64,000 nt of DNA from Chryseobacterium sp. ERMR1:04 (GCF_001297705.1 NZ_LIRF01000008.1:62001-126000), one strand, 5' to 3'; counted from the first letter of the stretch, positions 40,298 to 49,435 are shown. Numbers and translations are program-made. Notes: generated from the letters alone by a model not told the origin.

Positions 40298-41299
40298 ATG
40301 AACAAAGTAAAATTAGGAAATCAAGGATTAATAATTTCCAACATAGGTTTGGGATGCATGGGAATGACCGGTTTTGGTGATGCAGATATGTATGGTAAAA
40401 CTGACGAAAAAGAAGCCATTGCAACCATTCACCGTTCTTTGGAATTGGGAGGGAATTTTCTGGACACTGCCGATTTGTACGGTCCTTTCAAAAACGAACA
40501 ATTGATTGCAAAAGCGATTGACGGTCATCGAGATCAGTATATTATTGCTACAAAATTCGGTTGGGAAATTGATGACAATGATAAAGTAACGTGGGCAATC
40601 AATGGAAGCAAAGATTATATAAAAAAGGCAGTTGAACGTTCGCTTAAAAATCTAAAAACAGATTACATCGATTTGTATTACATGCATCGGTTGGATAAAA
40701 ACACGCCTATTGAAGAAACGGTGGAAGCGATGACTGAATTGGTTAAAGAAGGAAAAGTAGGATACATTGGTTTATCAGAAGTGTCTTCTGAAACAGTGAA
40801 AAGAGCGCATGCTGTACATCCTATTACGGCAGTTCAAAGTGAATTTTCCCTGTTTGAAAGAACAGTAGAAGAAAAAGGAGTCATTAAAACATTAAACGAA
40901 TTAGGAATCGGTTTCGTTACTTATTCTCCTTTGGGAAGAGGATTTTTATCCGGGCAGATCCGTTCTATTAATGATTTACCCGAAAATGATTTCCGTAGAG
41001 GAATTCCTCGTTTTCAGGAACAGTATTTTCATAAAAACATTGAGCTCGTAGAAGCCATAGAAAGTCTTGCCAAAGAGAAAAATATTAGTGCATCCCAACT
41101 GGCATTAGCCTGGATCATCAGCAAAGGAATCATTCCTATTCCGGGAACGAAACGCAGAAAATATCTTGAACAAAATATTGAAGCAAGTACAATTGTGCTA
41201 AGTGAAGCTGATCTTCAGAAGCTGGAAAGTATTGTACCTTTGGGTACAGACACCGGAGCAACCTATGACGAATTCGGAATGGGACTTTTGGATTATTAA
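40298..41299 (+). CDS. Aldo/keto reductase
   Basis: The 333-residue TIM-barrel oxidoreductase has the full catalytic tetrad D56 (NFLDTADLYG), Y61, K86 (IIATKFGW) and H120 (LYYMHRLD), plus the NADPH-binding C-terminal part IPIPGTKRRKYLEQNI. It belongs to the AKR13-like group (VKLGNQGLIISNIGLGCMGM start). It probably reduces aldehydes with NADPH. An AraC regulator gene follows in the same direction, as is common for this pair, but a REP hairpin and another repeat separate them. Confidence 0.93.
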   Translation: MNKVKLGNQGLIISNIGLGCMGMTGFGDADMYGKTDEKEAIATIHRSLELGGNFLDTADLYGPFKNEQLIAKAIDGHRDQYIIATKFGWEIDDNDKVTWAINGSKDYIKKAVERSLKNLKTDYIDLYYMHRLDKNTPIEETVEAMTELVKEGKVGYIGLSEVSSETVKRAHAVHPITAVQSEFSLFERTVEEKGVIKTLNELGIGFVTYSPLGRGFLSGQIRSINDLPENDFRRGIPRFQEQYFHKNIELVEAIESLAKEKNISASQLALAWIISKGIIPIPGTKRRKYLEQNIEASTIVLSEADLQKLESIVPLGTDTGATYDEFGMGLLDY

Positions 41300-41328
41300 T
41301 GAGTACCTTTAATTGTTAAAAATAACTC

Positions 41329-41361
41329 AAACCTCATAGGTTTTTGAAACCTATGAGGTTT
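41329..41361. repeat. 33-bp REP-like hairpin
   Basis: The arms 41329-41343 and 41347-41361 (15 bp each) are identical to those of the copy at 575-607; only the 3-nt loop differs (TTG against TAG). It lies 30 bp after the aldo/keto reductase stop. Confidence 0.88.
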
Positions 41362-41384
41362 ATATTAAAACGCATTACGATCAC

Positions 41385-41458
41385 AGCCCGACTTGAGCGG
41401 AAATCCTTTTGTGAGGAACGAACAAAAGATTGGGAGCGGAAGGCGGATAAAGCTGCCC
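41385..41458. repeat. Dispersed structured element, second copy
   Basis: AGCCCGACTTGAGCGGAAAT, then ATCCTTTTGT paired with ACAAAAGAT, then GGGAGCGGAAGGCGG and AAGCTGCC. It shares layout and conserved blocks with 34687-34778 (gAGCGg, ATCCTTTT, AAAAGAT, AGCGGAAgGC). Both copies follow a REP hairpin. Confidence 0.6.
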
Positions 41459-41487
41459 AAGAAAAAAAACATTAAAAAACTGCACTT

Positions 41488-42384
41488 ATGAACACCATAA
41501 AATCTGTTTCTGCATTCCACAAATTACTTTCTTTGCCTGAACCCAAGCATCCTTTGGTAAGTGTTATCAATCTATCTGAAAGTAATTTTATTGAAGATAA
41601 AGTTTGGGAAGGTTTCACAAACAGATTTTATTGTGTCGCTTTAAAAAGAAATGCCACAGGAAAAATAAAATACGGACAGCAACATTATGATTATGATAAA
41701 GGAGTCCTAAGTTTTACCGCTCCCAATCAGGTTCAGTATCTGGATTTACAAACGATGGATTGTGAAAGTAAAGGATATTTATTGATCTTTCACGAAGATT
41801 TTTTATTAAAACATCCGTTAGCCAATACGATTTCAAGCTTTGGATTTTTCTCTTATGCTGTAAATGAAGCCTTACATTTATCTGAAGATGAAGAAAATAA
41901 TCTGATTGAGATTCTGAATAAAATAGACAAAGAATGTCAGCATATCGACAGACATACTCAGGAAATTATTTTGTCACAAATTGAATTGCTCTTGCAATAT
42001 TCTAACCGTTTTTATGAACGACAATTTCTTACCCGAAAAAACAACAACCATCAACTATTGGTAAGATTTGAGCGTTTTATGAATGATTATTTCGACAATG
42101 AATCTTCAGAGAAAGGTCTTTTAACCGTTCACCAAATTGCTGAAGCAATGAATCTCTCTCCAAATTATTTAAGTGATCTTTTGAGAATTCATACCGGACA
42201 AAATACCCAGCAGCATATTCATGAGAAATTGATCAGTAAAGCTAAAGAGAAACTTTCTACCACAACACTTTCTGTAAGTGAAATTGCTTATGAATTGGGA
42301 TTTGAGCATTCGCAGTCTTTTTCTACACTTTTTAAAAAGAAAACGAATATGTCGCCGTTGGAATTCAGGCAATCTTTTAATTAA
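41488..42384 (+). CDS. AraC-family transcriptional regulator
   Basis: The 298-residue protein has an N-terminal cupin-like sensing domain (FYCVALKRNATGKIKYG, QVQYLDLQ) and a C-terminal double helix-turn-helix (LLTVHQIAEAMNLSPNYLSD; then TTLSVSEIAYELGFEHSQSF, FSTLFKKKTNMSPLEFR). This form often controls oxidoreductase genes next door. The most likely target is the aldo/keto reductase gene upstream in the same orientation. Confidence 0.93.
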   Translation: MNTIKSVSAFHKLLSLPEPKHPLVSVINLSESNFIEDKVWEGFTNRFYCVALKRNATGKIKYGQQHYDYDKGVLSFTAPNQVQYLDLQTMDCESKGYLLIFHEDFLLKHPLANTISSFGFFSYAVNEALHLSEDEENNLIEILNKIDKECQHIDRHTQEIILSQIELLLQYSNRFYERQFLTRKNNNHQLLVRFERFMNDYFDNESSEKGLLTVHQIAEAMNLSPNYLSDLLRIHTGQNTQQHIHEKLISKAKEKLSTTTLSVSEIAYELGFEHSQSFSTLFKKKTNMSPLEFRQSFN

Positions 42385-42389
42385 TTTTT

Positions 42390-42465
42390 TCTCTCGCAGA
42401 TTTGGCTGATTACGCAGATTTTTTTTAACGCAATCATCTGCTAAATCTGTTTGATCTGCGAGAGA
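42390..42465. repeat. CGCAGATT-type inverted repeat
   Basis: 12-bp perfect arms TCTCTCGCAGAT (42390-42401) and ATCTGCGAGAGA (42454-42465) enclose 52 bp that holds more copies of CAGATT and its inverse. It begins 6 bp after the AraC gene stop and may act as its terminator (T runs inside), but it looks like a dispersed element. Confidence 0.65.
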
Positions 42466-42475
42466 TAAAAAAAAA

Positions 42476-42500
42476 TAAAGACTGCAAACTACAGTCTTTA
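42476..42500 (+). terminator. Small hairpin after the AraC gene
   Basis: TAAAGACTG (42476-42484) pairs with CAGTCTTTA (42492-42500) around a 7-nt loop, followed by TTTAGC. A weak terminator for the plus strand. Confidence 0.5.
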
Positions 42501-42545
42501 TTTAGCTCTAATACGATTTGGCTAAAGCCAATTTTGTACATTAAT

Positions 42546-42566
42546 AAAAAAACGGGCTAAAGCCCG
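42546..42566 (-). terminator. Terminator of the dihydroorotase gene
   Basis: On the minus strand CGGGC, TTTA, GCCCG is followed by TTTTTTT, 16 bp after the stop. A related hairpin TTGGC, TAAA, GCCAA lies at 42518-42531. The GGCTAAAGCC core repeats, so both may descend from one dispersed hairpin. Confidence 0.82.
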
Positions 42567-42581
42567 CTTCTATTGATATTT

Positions 42582-43919
42582 TTATTCCTGAACTTCAAAA
42601 AGCAATCGCTCTCCGAATTTTGTATCATTAATTTTCCCGTTGTCAAATACCAGGTTTCCATTAACAAAAGTATGGGTCACTTTAGAATGGAAGTTCATTC
42701 CTTCCAATGGACTCCAACCACATTTGTAAAGGATATTTTCTTTGGCAACTGTCCAGTTTTCATTTAAGTCAACCAACACTAAATCGGCCTTATATCCTTC
42801 TTTCACGAAACCTCTTTTCTCAACCCTGAAAAGAATTGCAGGATTATGAGACATTTTTTCAACAATTTTCTCTAATGTAATTTTTCCGTTGATGTAATTC
42901 TCTAACATCACAACTAAAGAATGCTGAACCAAAGGCGCTCCCGACGGGCATTTTGTGTAAACATTTTGTTTTTCTTCCCAAGTATGAGGTGCATGATCTG
43001 TTGCTATGACATCAATTCTCCCATCCAACAACGCTTCCCAAAGTCCGTCTTTGTCTTTTTGCGTTTTTACGGCAGGATTCCATTTAATTAATCCACCTTT
43101 TGTTTCATAATCTTCATTGGTGAAAGTAAGGTGATGAACACAAACTTCCGCCGTAATTTTTTTATCTTTTAAAGGAATATCATTTCTGAAAAGTTCTGTT
43201 TCTTTTGCCGTTGACAAATGGAAAACATGAAGTCTTGCACCTGTTTTTTGTGCCAATTCAATTGCTTTTGAAGATGATTTATAACAAGCCTCCTCACTTC
43301 TGATTAAATGATGAAACTTTACGGGAATATCTTCACCATATTTATCAATATATTCTTGAGTATTTGCTCTGATTGTCGCTTCATCTTCACAGTGAACAGC
43401 AATTAGCATTTTTGTATTGCTGAAAATATTTTCCAACGTTTCAGGATTATCTACCAACATATTTCCTGTAGAAGAACCTAAAAACAGCTTAATTCCGGGA
43501 ACATTTCTCGGGTTTGTTTTCAATACTTCCTCCAAATTATCATTGGTTCCTCCCATCATGAATCCGTAATTCGCATACGCTTTCTGAGAACCTATTTCAT
43601 ATTTATCAGCTAATAATTCCTGCGTAACTGCATTCGGAACCGTGTTGGGCTGATCGATAAAACTTGTAATTCCTCCTGCAATGGCAGCCCTTGATTCAGT
43701 TTCAATATCGCCTTTGTGAGTCAATCCCGGATCACGGAAATGCACCTGATCATCAATAACTCCCGGCAAAAGATATTTTCCTTCACCCTCAATAATTTGA
43801 TCTGCTTCTTCCGAGATATTGGAATCTATTTTAGAAATTAAATCATTTTCAATTAAAATATCACCTTCAAAGATCTGGCATTCGTTAACGATTTTTACAT
43901 TTTTGATTAAGGTTTTCAT
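42582..43919 (-). CDS. pyrC: Dihydroorotase (amidohydrolase superfamily)
   Basis: The 445-residue protein follows the class I dihydroorotase pattern: LPGVIDDQVHFRDPGLTHKG (51-70), IDQPNTVPNAVT, AVHCEDEATI, LHVFHLSTAKE and IATDHAPHTWEEK. It would close carbamoyl-aspartate to dihydroorotate in pyrimidine synthesis. The first metal motif reads QVH (Q58, H60) where most class I enzymes have HVH. I recall the same DDQVHFR string in other Bacteroidota dihydroorotases, so it seems to be a lineage trait. A related amidohydrolase activity (dihydropyrimidinase, allantoinase) is less likely because DPG and the DHAPH loop fit PyrC. Confidence 0.85.
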   Translation of the reverse strand: MKTLIKNVKIVNECQIFEGDILIENDLISKIDSNISEEADQIIEGEGKYLLPGVIDDQVHFRDPGLTHKGDIETESRAAIAGGITSFIDQPNTVPNAVTQELLADKYEIGSQKAYANYGFMMGGTNDNLEEVLKTNPRNVPGIKLFLGSSTGNMLVDNPETLENIFSNTKMLIAVHCEDEATIRANTQEYIDKYGEDIPVKFHHLIRSEEACYKSSSKAIELAQKTGARLHVFHLSTAKETELFRNDIPLKDKKITAEVCVHHLTFTNEDYETKGGLIKWNPAVKTQKDKDGLWEALLDGRIDVIATDHAPHTWEEKQNVYTKCPSGAPLVQHSLVVMLENYINGKITLEKIVEKMSHNPAILFRVEKRGFVKEGYKADLVLVDLNENWTVAKENILYKCGWSPLEGMNFHSKVTHTFVNGNLVFDNGKINDTKFGERLLFEVQE

Positions 43920-44049
43920 TTACTTTTTACTTTAGATACCAGACTTTGTCTTACGATATTGTAAAATCCGGCTGTTATTTCATTGTAAGCAAAATTAAGG
44001 TTTATGAATGAATTTTAAGATCGTTCATAAAAATCTATTTCTAAATATT

Positions 44050-44057
44050 TACATTTG
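44050..44057 (+). promoter_or_regulatory. -7 box upstream of the flippase gene
   Basis: TACATTTG fully matches TAnnTTTG. It lies inside the longest possible reading frame and 16 bp before an in-frame TTG, which favours the shorter start at 44074. No clear TTG box precedes it. Confidence 0.35.
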
Positions 44058-44073
44058 CAAGAAATTTCACATT

Positions 44074-45501
44074 TTGTATAAGAAACTATTAGGGCAAACA
44101 CTCATCTACGGAATAGGGGCAATTGCACCTAGGATTATTTTGTTTATTCTTAATCCCCTTTTGATCTATAAAATCCCTAATGAGGGCTTTGCCATATTCA
44201 CGCAACTTTATGCATGGATTTCTTTTGTTAATATTATTCTTTCTTTTGGATTTGAAACAGCTTATTTCCGATTTTCTGCCGAAGAAGGTAACGAGAAGAA
44301 AACTTTCAACACTTCATTTTGGTTTTTATTTTCAACCTCCTCTGTTTTTCTCGCATTATGCTATTTGTTCAACCAGCCTATTGCAGATCATCTAGGATAT
44401 CACGACAATCCGGAATATATAAAATGGTTTGCTTCGATTGCTTTTTTTGACAATCTATTAGTCATTCCATTTGCTTGGTTACGATTCCATAATAAGCCAA
44501 TAAAGTATTCGGTTGTGAGAATAGTTCAGGCAATTTTTCAAGCAGTTTTTACTGCCGCTTTATTTTTCTGGATTCCAGAAAATCTATCACAAAAATTTGG
44601 ACTGAATCAAAATGTTGATTTTCCATTTGTCAGTAATTTAGCAGGAAGTGCTTTGGGACTTTTATTATTGTTACCTATTATATTAAAAGTAAGATTTCAG
44701 TTTGTGACGTCTTTATTTACTCGCATGATTAAATATTCATTTCCATTGATGTTGGCAGGTTTCGCGTTTATGGTGAATGAAAATTTTGACAAATCGATCC
44801 AAAGAAACCACATATCAGGAGATGAAGCTGGAGCTTATGGTGGCTGTTATAAATTGGCTGTTTTGATGACATTATTCGTTACTGCTTATAGAATGGGAAT
44901 TGAACCTTTTTTCTTTAAACAAATGGATAAAGGGGATGCTAAAAAAACATACGCCAAAGTTGCTGAATATTTCGCCTTCTTTGCAAGTGCTGTAGCCTTA
45001 GGTATTATTGCCAATATTGCTTGGCTGAAAGACGTTTTTATCCCCAACAAATCCTATTGGATTGCAATAGATATCATTCCTATTATTATTGTTGCCAACC
45101 TATGTTTCGGGATTTATTATAACTTTTCTACATGGTACAAAGTAACAGATAGAACCAGCGTTGGAACTATTATCTCATGGATTGGAGCAGGTATCAATAT
45201 CGGCCTTAACTATTTAGCGCTAAGCTATTATCACAGCATGATGGGATCTGCTTGGGCCACTTTCGGAGCATACGTTATCATGATGATTATTTCTTATGTA
45301 CTTGGGCAAAAATATTACCCTATCCCCTACCGTATGAAGAAAATGTCATTTTTTCTTATATTACTCAGTGTTTTCAGTTTTATTATTGTAAAATATCTGA
45401 ATTATAATATCTGGATGAGTAACTCATTATTTTTGGTTTTCATAGCCATATTATTGTACAGCGAAAAAGATATGCTTCTCTCCCGAATAAGAAAAAACTA
45501 A
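44074..45501 (+). CDS. Polysaccharide/lipid-linked-sugar flippase (MOP superfamily, Wzx-like)
   Basis: The protein has about 12-14 hydrophobic helices (IYGIGAIAPRIILFILNPLLI, FEVAYFRFSAEEG-like loop as FETAYFRFSAEEG, YSFPLMLAGFAFMVNENFDK, GIEPFFFKQMDKGDAKKTY) typical of oligosaccharide flippases. It should move a lipid-linked glycan across the inner membrane. I place the start at a TTG at 44074 (MYKKLLGQTLIYG), since that is where the family begins and a -7 box lies just upstream. An ATG at 44008 would add 22 residues of low-complexity sequence. It is followed, after 155 bp, by a sugar nucleotidyltransferase. Confidence 0.88.
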   Translation: MYKKLLGQTLIYGIGAIAPRIILFILNPLLIYKIPNEGFAIFTQLYAWISFVNIILSFGFETAYFRFSAEEGNEKKTFNTSFWFLFSTSSVFLALCYLFNQPIADHLGYHDNPEYIKWFASIAFFDNLLVIPFAWLRFHNKPIKYSVVRIVQAIFQAVFTAALFFWIPENLSQKFGLNQNVDFPFVSNLAGSALGLLLLLPIILKVRFQFVTSLFTRMIKYSFPLMLAGFAFMVNENFDKSIQRNHISGDEAGAYGGCYKLAVLMTLFVTAYRMGIEPFFFKQMDKGDAKKTYAKVAEYFAFFASAVALGIIANIAWLKDVFIPNKSYWIAIDIIPIIIVANLCFGIYYNFSTWYKVTDRTSVGTIISWIGAGINIGLNYLALSYYHSMMGSAWATFGAYVIMMIISYVLGQKYYPIPYRMKKMSFFLILLSVFSFIIVKYLNYNIWMSNSLFLVFIAILLYSEKDMLLSRIRKN

Positions 45502-45656
45502 GCTTTGGTCTCTCTTTTGATGATTACCAGGTCTGTTTAAAAAATTAAGCAAACTGGCTAAAGCTGATAAATATTACTCATAAAAATATTTTTAATTATT
45601 ACCTTTAGCCAAGAAAATAAAAATAATTAAATTTAGAAAACACTAGAATTATATAA

Positions 45657-46673
45657 ATGAAAATTATAGTACCTATGGCTGGACGTGGTTCCAGATTACG
45701 TCCACATACATTAACTGTCCCAAAACCTCTTATTCCTATCGCAGGAAAACCAATTGTACAAAGATTGGTAGAAGATATTGCTAAAGTTGCAGGAGAAGAA
45801 ATTGAAGAAGTAGCTTTTATCATTGGAGATTTTGGTCCTGAAATTGAAAAATCATTAATTCATATTGCCGAAAAACTAGGCGCTAAAGGAAGCATTTATT
45901 ATCAAAATGATCCACTAGGAACAGCTCACGCTATAAAATGTGCTGAGGCTTCAATGCAGGGAGATGTTGTTATTGCTTTTGCAGATACTCTTTTCCGTGC
46001 AGATTTCATATTAGACAAAAACTCAGATGGTGTAATTTGGGTAAAAAGCGTAGAAGATCCTTCTGCTTTTGGGGTGGTAAAATTAGACAACTACGGTTTC
46101 ATTACCGATTTTGTTGAAAAGCCAACGACTTTTGTTTCAGACCTTGCTATTATTGGTATCTACTATTTTAATAGTGCTGAAAAATTAATGAGCGAGATTA
46201 ATTATATCATGGATAATGATATTAAAAACGGTGGAGAATACCAATTAACAACAGCATTAGAAAACCTTAGAGCAAAAGGGGCTAAATTCTCTTTAGGAAA
46301 AGTAAACGACTGGATGGATTGCGGGAACAAAAATGCAACCGTAGAAACCAATAGTAAAATCCTTGCCTATGAAATAGAGGAAATGTCTACGTATCCGGCT
46401 TCTGCGGTTATTGAAAATTCATTGATCATTCAGCCTTGTTTTATTGGTGAAAATGTGAAAATTTCAAACTCAAAAGTAGGTCCTGGAGTTTCTTTAGGAA
46501 ACAATACAATTGTTGTAAATTCAAACATTGAAAATTCATTGATTCAGGAAAATACAAGAATCAATCATGGAAACCTTTCTAATTCTATGATTGGAAATTC
46601 TGCTCAGTATTTTGGAGTTTCAAGAGAGATCTCTTTAGGAGATTATTCTGTTTTAGATTTTTTATCTAGATAA
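45657..46673 (+). CDS. Sugar-1-phosphate nucleotidyltransferase with C-terminal beta-helix
   Basis: The 338-residue protein has the nucleotidyltransferase signature VPMAGRGSRLRPHTLTVPKP (6-25), FADTLF as the metal site and VKLDNYGFITDFVEKP. After about residue 235 come hexapeptide repeats (VKISNSKVGPGVSLGNNTIV). It resembles glucose-1-phosphate thymidylyltransferase and mannose-1-phosphate guanylyltransferase homologs; the sugar cannot be told from sequence. It would make an NDP-sugar for envelope glycans, in keeping with the flippase upstream. Confidence 0.9.
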   Translation: MKIIVPMAGRGSRLRPHTLTVPKPLIPIAGKPIVQRLVEDIAKVAGEEIEEVAFIIGDFGPEIEKSLIHIAEKLGAKGSIYYQNDPLGTAHAIKCAEASMQGDVVIAFADTLFRADFILDKNSDGVIWVKSVEDPSAFGVVKLDNYGFITDFVEKPTTFVSDLAIIGIYYFNSAEKLMSEINYIMDNDIKNGGEYQLTTALENLRAKGAKFSLGKVNDWMDCGNKNATVETNSKILAYEIEEMSTYPASAVIENSLIIQPCFIGENVKISNSKVGPGVSLGNNTIVVNSNIENSLIQENTRINHGNLSNSMIGNSAQYFGVSREISLGDYSVLDFLSR

Positions 46674-46702
46674 GAGTTTATTTAATTTAAATTATATATC
46701 TT

Positions 46703-46732
46703 CAAACCACACAAAATGTTTTGTGTGGTTTG
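46703..46732. terminator. 14-bp stem hairpin after the nucleotidyltransferase gene
   Basis: The arms 46703-46716 and 46719-46732 pair perfectly around a 2-nt loop. The T stretch is inside the right arm and no long T tail follows, so it may be a weak terminator or an RNA-stabilising hairpin before the next gene, which starts at 46777. Confidence 0.6.
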
Positions 46733-46776
46733 GCGTTAATATTGCAAAGTATTGCCTTAATCAAAAAGATAAATAC

Positions 46777-47622
46777 ATGAAAAACTGGATACCATTAATT
46801 TTACTACTTCTCGTTTTGTCATCCTGTAAGACAAGGAATGCCGCTAAAAAGAACAACAGCAATATACAAGACAGCACTGTCGCAGTAAAAGACGATGGAA
46901 ATCCGAAAGATGCCAGCCAGCCTGTAAGAGATAAGCTTGCATTCTATGAGCATGTTCTTATTCCACCCAAGTTCGATCAAATAAAGATTAGCAGTAAAGT
47001 AAACGTAGAGACTGGAAGTTTTATTCCTACGCTTGATGCTACCATTTATATCGAAAATAATCAGAAAGTTTGGATGAATTTATCCGCATTTTTATTTACC
47101 GTTGCACGAGGTATTGCAACTCCTGAGGGAATAAAAGGGCAGGATAAAACCAGCAAAACTTATATCGATTCCGATTTTGATTATCTTAATAATTTATTGA
47201 ACGTCAACTTTATTGATTACAAATCATTAGAAAAAATACTAATGGGAAGAACTTTTGTAAAAATCAGTGATTCTCAGTTTACCCTTACAAAAAATGCACA
47301 GGGGTATAAAATGGCATCCAACGTCAATCAAAAAATCGTTACGGAAGAAAAAACACGAGAATATAAGATTACGTTACAATATGATACCAATTATGATTTA
47401 TTAAACGTAAACTTAAAAGATGTTTTATCACCAGACGAATTAGAAATATCTTACAGTAATTGGGATGAATATAATGCAATTCGTTTACCTAAAAATGTTA
47501 AAATAATTATAAAAGGGTCAAAAAGCAGTCAAATTTTACTAGAAAATACGAAATTTGATTTTTCCAGGATAGAAACACCGTATTCAGTACCATCCAGTTA
47601 TAAGAAAATCGAGATTAAATGA
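46777..47622 (+). CDS. DUF4292 lipoprotein
   Basis: The ATG at 46777 is chosen because it starts a lipoprotein signal (MKNWIPLILLLLVLSSCKT); an upstream in-frame start lies inside a hairpin. The 281-residue protein has the DUF4292 pattern (KISSKVNVETGSFIPTLDAT, VWMNLSAFLFTVARG) and resembles LolA-like or outer-membrane-assembly folds. Its stop overlaps the EnvC-like gene by 4 bp (ATGA), an order conserved in flavobacteria. A role in outer-membrane assembly is inferred. Confidence 0.9.
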   Translation: MKNWIPLILLLLVLSSCKTRNAAKKNNSNIQDSTVAVKDDGNPKDASQPVRDKLAFYEHVLIPPKFDQIKISSKVNVETGSFIPTLDATIYIENNQKVWMNLSAFLFTVARGIATPEGIKGQDKTSKTYIDSDFDYLNNLLNVNFIDYKSLEKILMGRTFVKISDSQFTLTKNAQGYKMASNVNQKIVTEEKTREYKITLQYDTNYDLLNVNLKDVLSPDELEISYSNWDEYNAIRLPKNVKIIIKGSKSSQILLENTKFDFSRIETPYSVPSSYKKIEIK

Positions 47623-49178
47623 TTAAAAAAATTAGCTTTTTAATAGGTATTTTGCTGTTCTCATTGCAATATGGGCAAAAAAAAGAGCAATTACAAAGCC
47701 AAAATGCCGACCTTAAAAAACAAATTGCACAAATAAATTCAGATTTAGCTAAAACCAGAAGCGAATCTAAACTTTCTATAGCATATCTTACCAACGTTAA
47801 TAAAAAACTAGTCTTAAGAGAAAAAGTATATACCAATACTCAAAAAGAAAAAAGATTTATTGAAGATGATATCTACCTTCGTCAGTTAGAAATTAACCGT
47901 CAGAACAAAGAATTGGCCGTTCTTAGAAAGAATTATGCCGACGTTTTGGTAAACGCATACAAAAACAAAGGAGTACAAAATAAGGTAACTTTTATTCTTT
48001 CTGCCAAAAATATGGGAGAAGCCATAAGAAGAGTTCAATACTTAAAAGAATACTCTGATTATCAAGATAAAAAAGCGGCTGAAATTTCAAATGCCGCAGC
48101 CAAGATAAAAAACACCATTACTCAGAGACAAAAATCTATTAAAGATAAAGAGCAGCTTTTAGTAAATCAACAAAAAGATTTAACCACAATAAATGCTGAA
48201 AGAGCTCAGAAAGAACAACTTGTTGCAGACTTCAAGAAAAATGAATCTCAGTTAACGGTTGAACTTAAACAAAAACAAACTCAGTCTAAAGCGCTTGAAG
48301 GGCAAATCAGATCAATCATTGCTGAAGAAATAAGAATAGCGAAAGCTGAAGAAGAAGCAAGAAGAAAGGCTGAAGCTGAAAAAATTCGTCTTGCAAAGAT
48401 TGCTGCTGAAAGAGAAAAAGCAAGAATCGAAGCTGAAAACAGAGCCAGAGCTGAGGCATTAGAAAAAGAAAGACTATTAGCTGAAGCTGAAGCTAAAAGA
48501 GCAACAGAATTAGCGGCTAAAAGAGCGGCAGAAGAAAAGAAACGTACCGAAGAAGCGGCAAGAGCTGAAGCTAATGCAAAAGATGCGGCAAGAAAAGTAG
48601 CGGCAACTAAAGCATCAGAAGAAGCCAATGAAAGAGCAAGAGAAGCTTCAAATAAATTAATTGCTGCAAGAGCCGCGGAAGCTGCCCTTACAAAGAAAAA
48701 AGACGACGAGAAAAAAGCTGCTGAAACCAAAGCAATGACCAATTATGGGGTTGCTCCTGCTGCTGCAGGCAATAACTTTGCAGAAAACAGAGGAAGACTA
48801 GGCTTCCCGGTAGATAAAGGACAGGTTACACACCGATTCGGAAGACAGCCTCACCCAGTGTTTAAAAACATTGTTGAAGAAAATAATGGGATTAAGATTT
48901 CTGTACCTTCAGGAACACGTGCAAAATGTGTATTCCCAGGATCAGTATCCTCAATCTTAGCCAACAGTGACGGAACGAAAACCGTCATGGTAAAACACGG
49001 AAACTATTTCACCATTTATTCCAACTTAGGAAGTGTAAGCGTTTCTAAAGGTCAACAAGTATCTGCAGGCACTCCTGTAGGGGTCGTAGGGCAAGATTTT
49101 GACGGCTCTTACACCCTTGATTTCCAGGTATGGAGCGGAACTACACCAGTTGATCCATTAGGTTGGGTTTCTTATTAA
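47619..49178 (+). CDS. Murein hydrolase activator, EnvC-like (coiled coil plus M23 domain)
   Basis: The 519-residue protein has a signal peptide (ending near QYGQ), a long coiled coil (about 22-230), an Ala/Glu/Lys/Arg-rich extended helix (about 225-370) and a C-terminal LytM/M23 domain (GRLGFPVDKGQVTHRFGRQP .. LDFQVWSGTTPVDPLGWVSY). The domain lacks the complete HxxxD..HxH zinc set: QVTHRFGRQPHP replaces the first part and FQVW the final HxH. This fits an activator of amidases such as EnvC. It would control cell separation from the periplasm. Confidence 0.92.
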   Translation: MIKKISFLIGILLFSLQYGQKKEQLQSQNADLKKQIAQINSDLAKTRSESKLSIAYLTNVNKKLVLREKVYTNTQKEKRFIEDDIYLRQLEINRQNKELAVLRKNYADVLVNAYKNKGVQNKVTFILSAKNMGEAIRRVQYLKEYSDYQDKKAAEISNAAAKIKNTITQRQKSIKDKEQLLVNQQKDLTTINAERAQKEQLVADFKKNESQLTVELKQKQTQSKALEGQIRSIIAEEIRIAKAEEEARRKAEAEKIRLAKIAAEREKARIEAENRARAEALEKERLLAEAEAKRATELAAKRAAEEKKRTEEAARAEANAKDAARKVAATKASEEANERAREASNKLIAARAAEAALTKKKDDEKKAAETKAMTNYGVAPAAAGNNFAENRGRLGFPVDKGQVTHRFGRQPHPVFKNIVEENNGIKISVPSGTRAKCVFPGSVSSILANSDGTKTVMVKHGNYFTIYSNLGSVSVSKGQQVSAGTPVGVVGQDFDGSYTLDFQVWSGTTPVDPLGWVSY

Positions 49179-49207
49179 AAAAGATTAACTTTGTAAAAAA
49201 TTTAGCA

Positions 49208-49420
49208 ATGCAAACACTAACAATATTAGCCTTATCTTGGCAACATATCCTTATCGTAGCGGTACTTCTTGTATTACTTTTCGGAGGTAAAAAAATCCCG
49301 GAATTAATGAGAGGTGTTGGTTCAGGTATTAAAGAATTCAAAGATGCTGTAAAAGAAGAAGACAAACCAGGTGCTGAAGAAAAAAAGCCTTCTCCTGATA
49401 ATAACCCTACCAGCAACTAA
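49208..49420 (+). CDS. tatA: Twin-arginine translocase component TatA/TatE
   Basis: From the ATG at 49208 the protein has 70 residues: one membrane helix (HILIVAVLLVLLFGG), the FGGKKIPELMRGVGSGIKEF amphipathic helix of TatA and an acidic Pro/Asn-rich tail. TatA forms the pore of the Tat system for folded proteins. A longer frame starting at 49163 overlaps the EnvC-like gene and is unlikely. It sits in the flavobacterial order DUF4292, envC-like, tatA, DUF4254. Confidence 0.9.
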   Translation: MQTLTILALSWQHILIVAVLLVLLFGGKKIPELMRGVGSGIKEFKDAVKEEDKPGAEEKKPSPDNNPTSN

Positions 49421-49435
49421 AATTCTATAGAATTA

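Noticed and set aside
48281..48742. Long Ala/Ser-rich open frame on the minus strand (153 codons)
   Set aside because: It is antisense to the Ala/Glu/Lys-rich helix of the EnvC-like gene. Such repetitive codons leave open frames on the other strand; the translated sequence has no domain and no start context.
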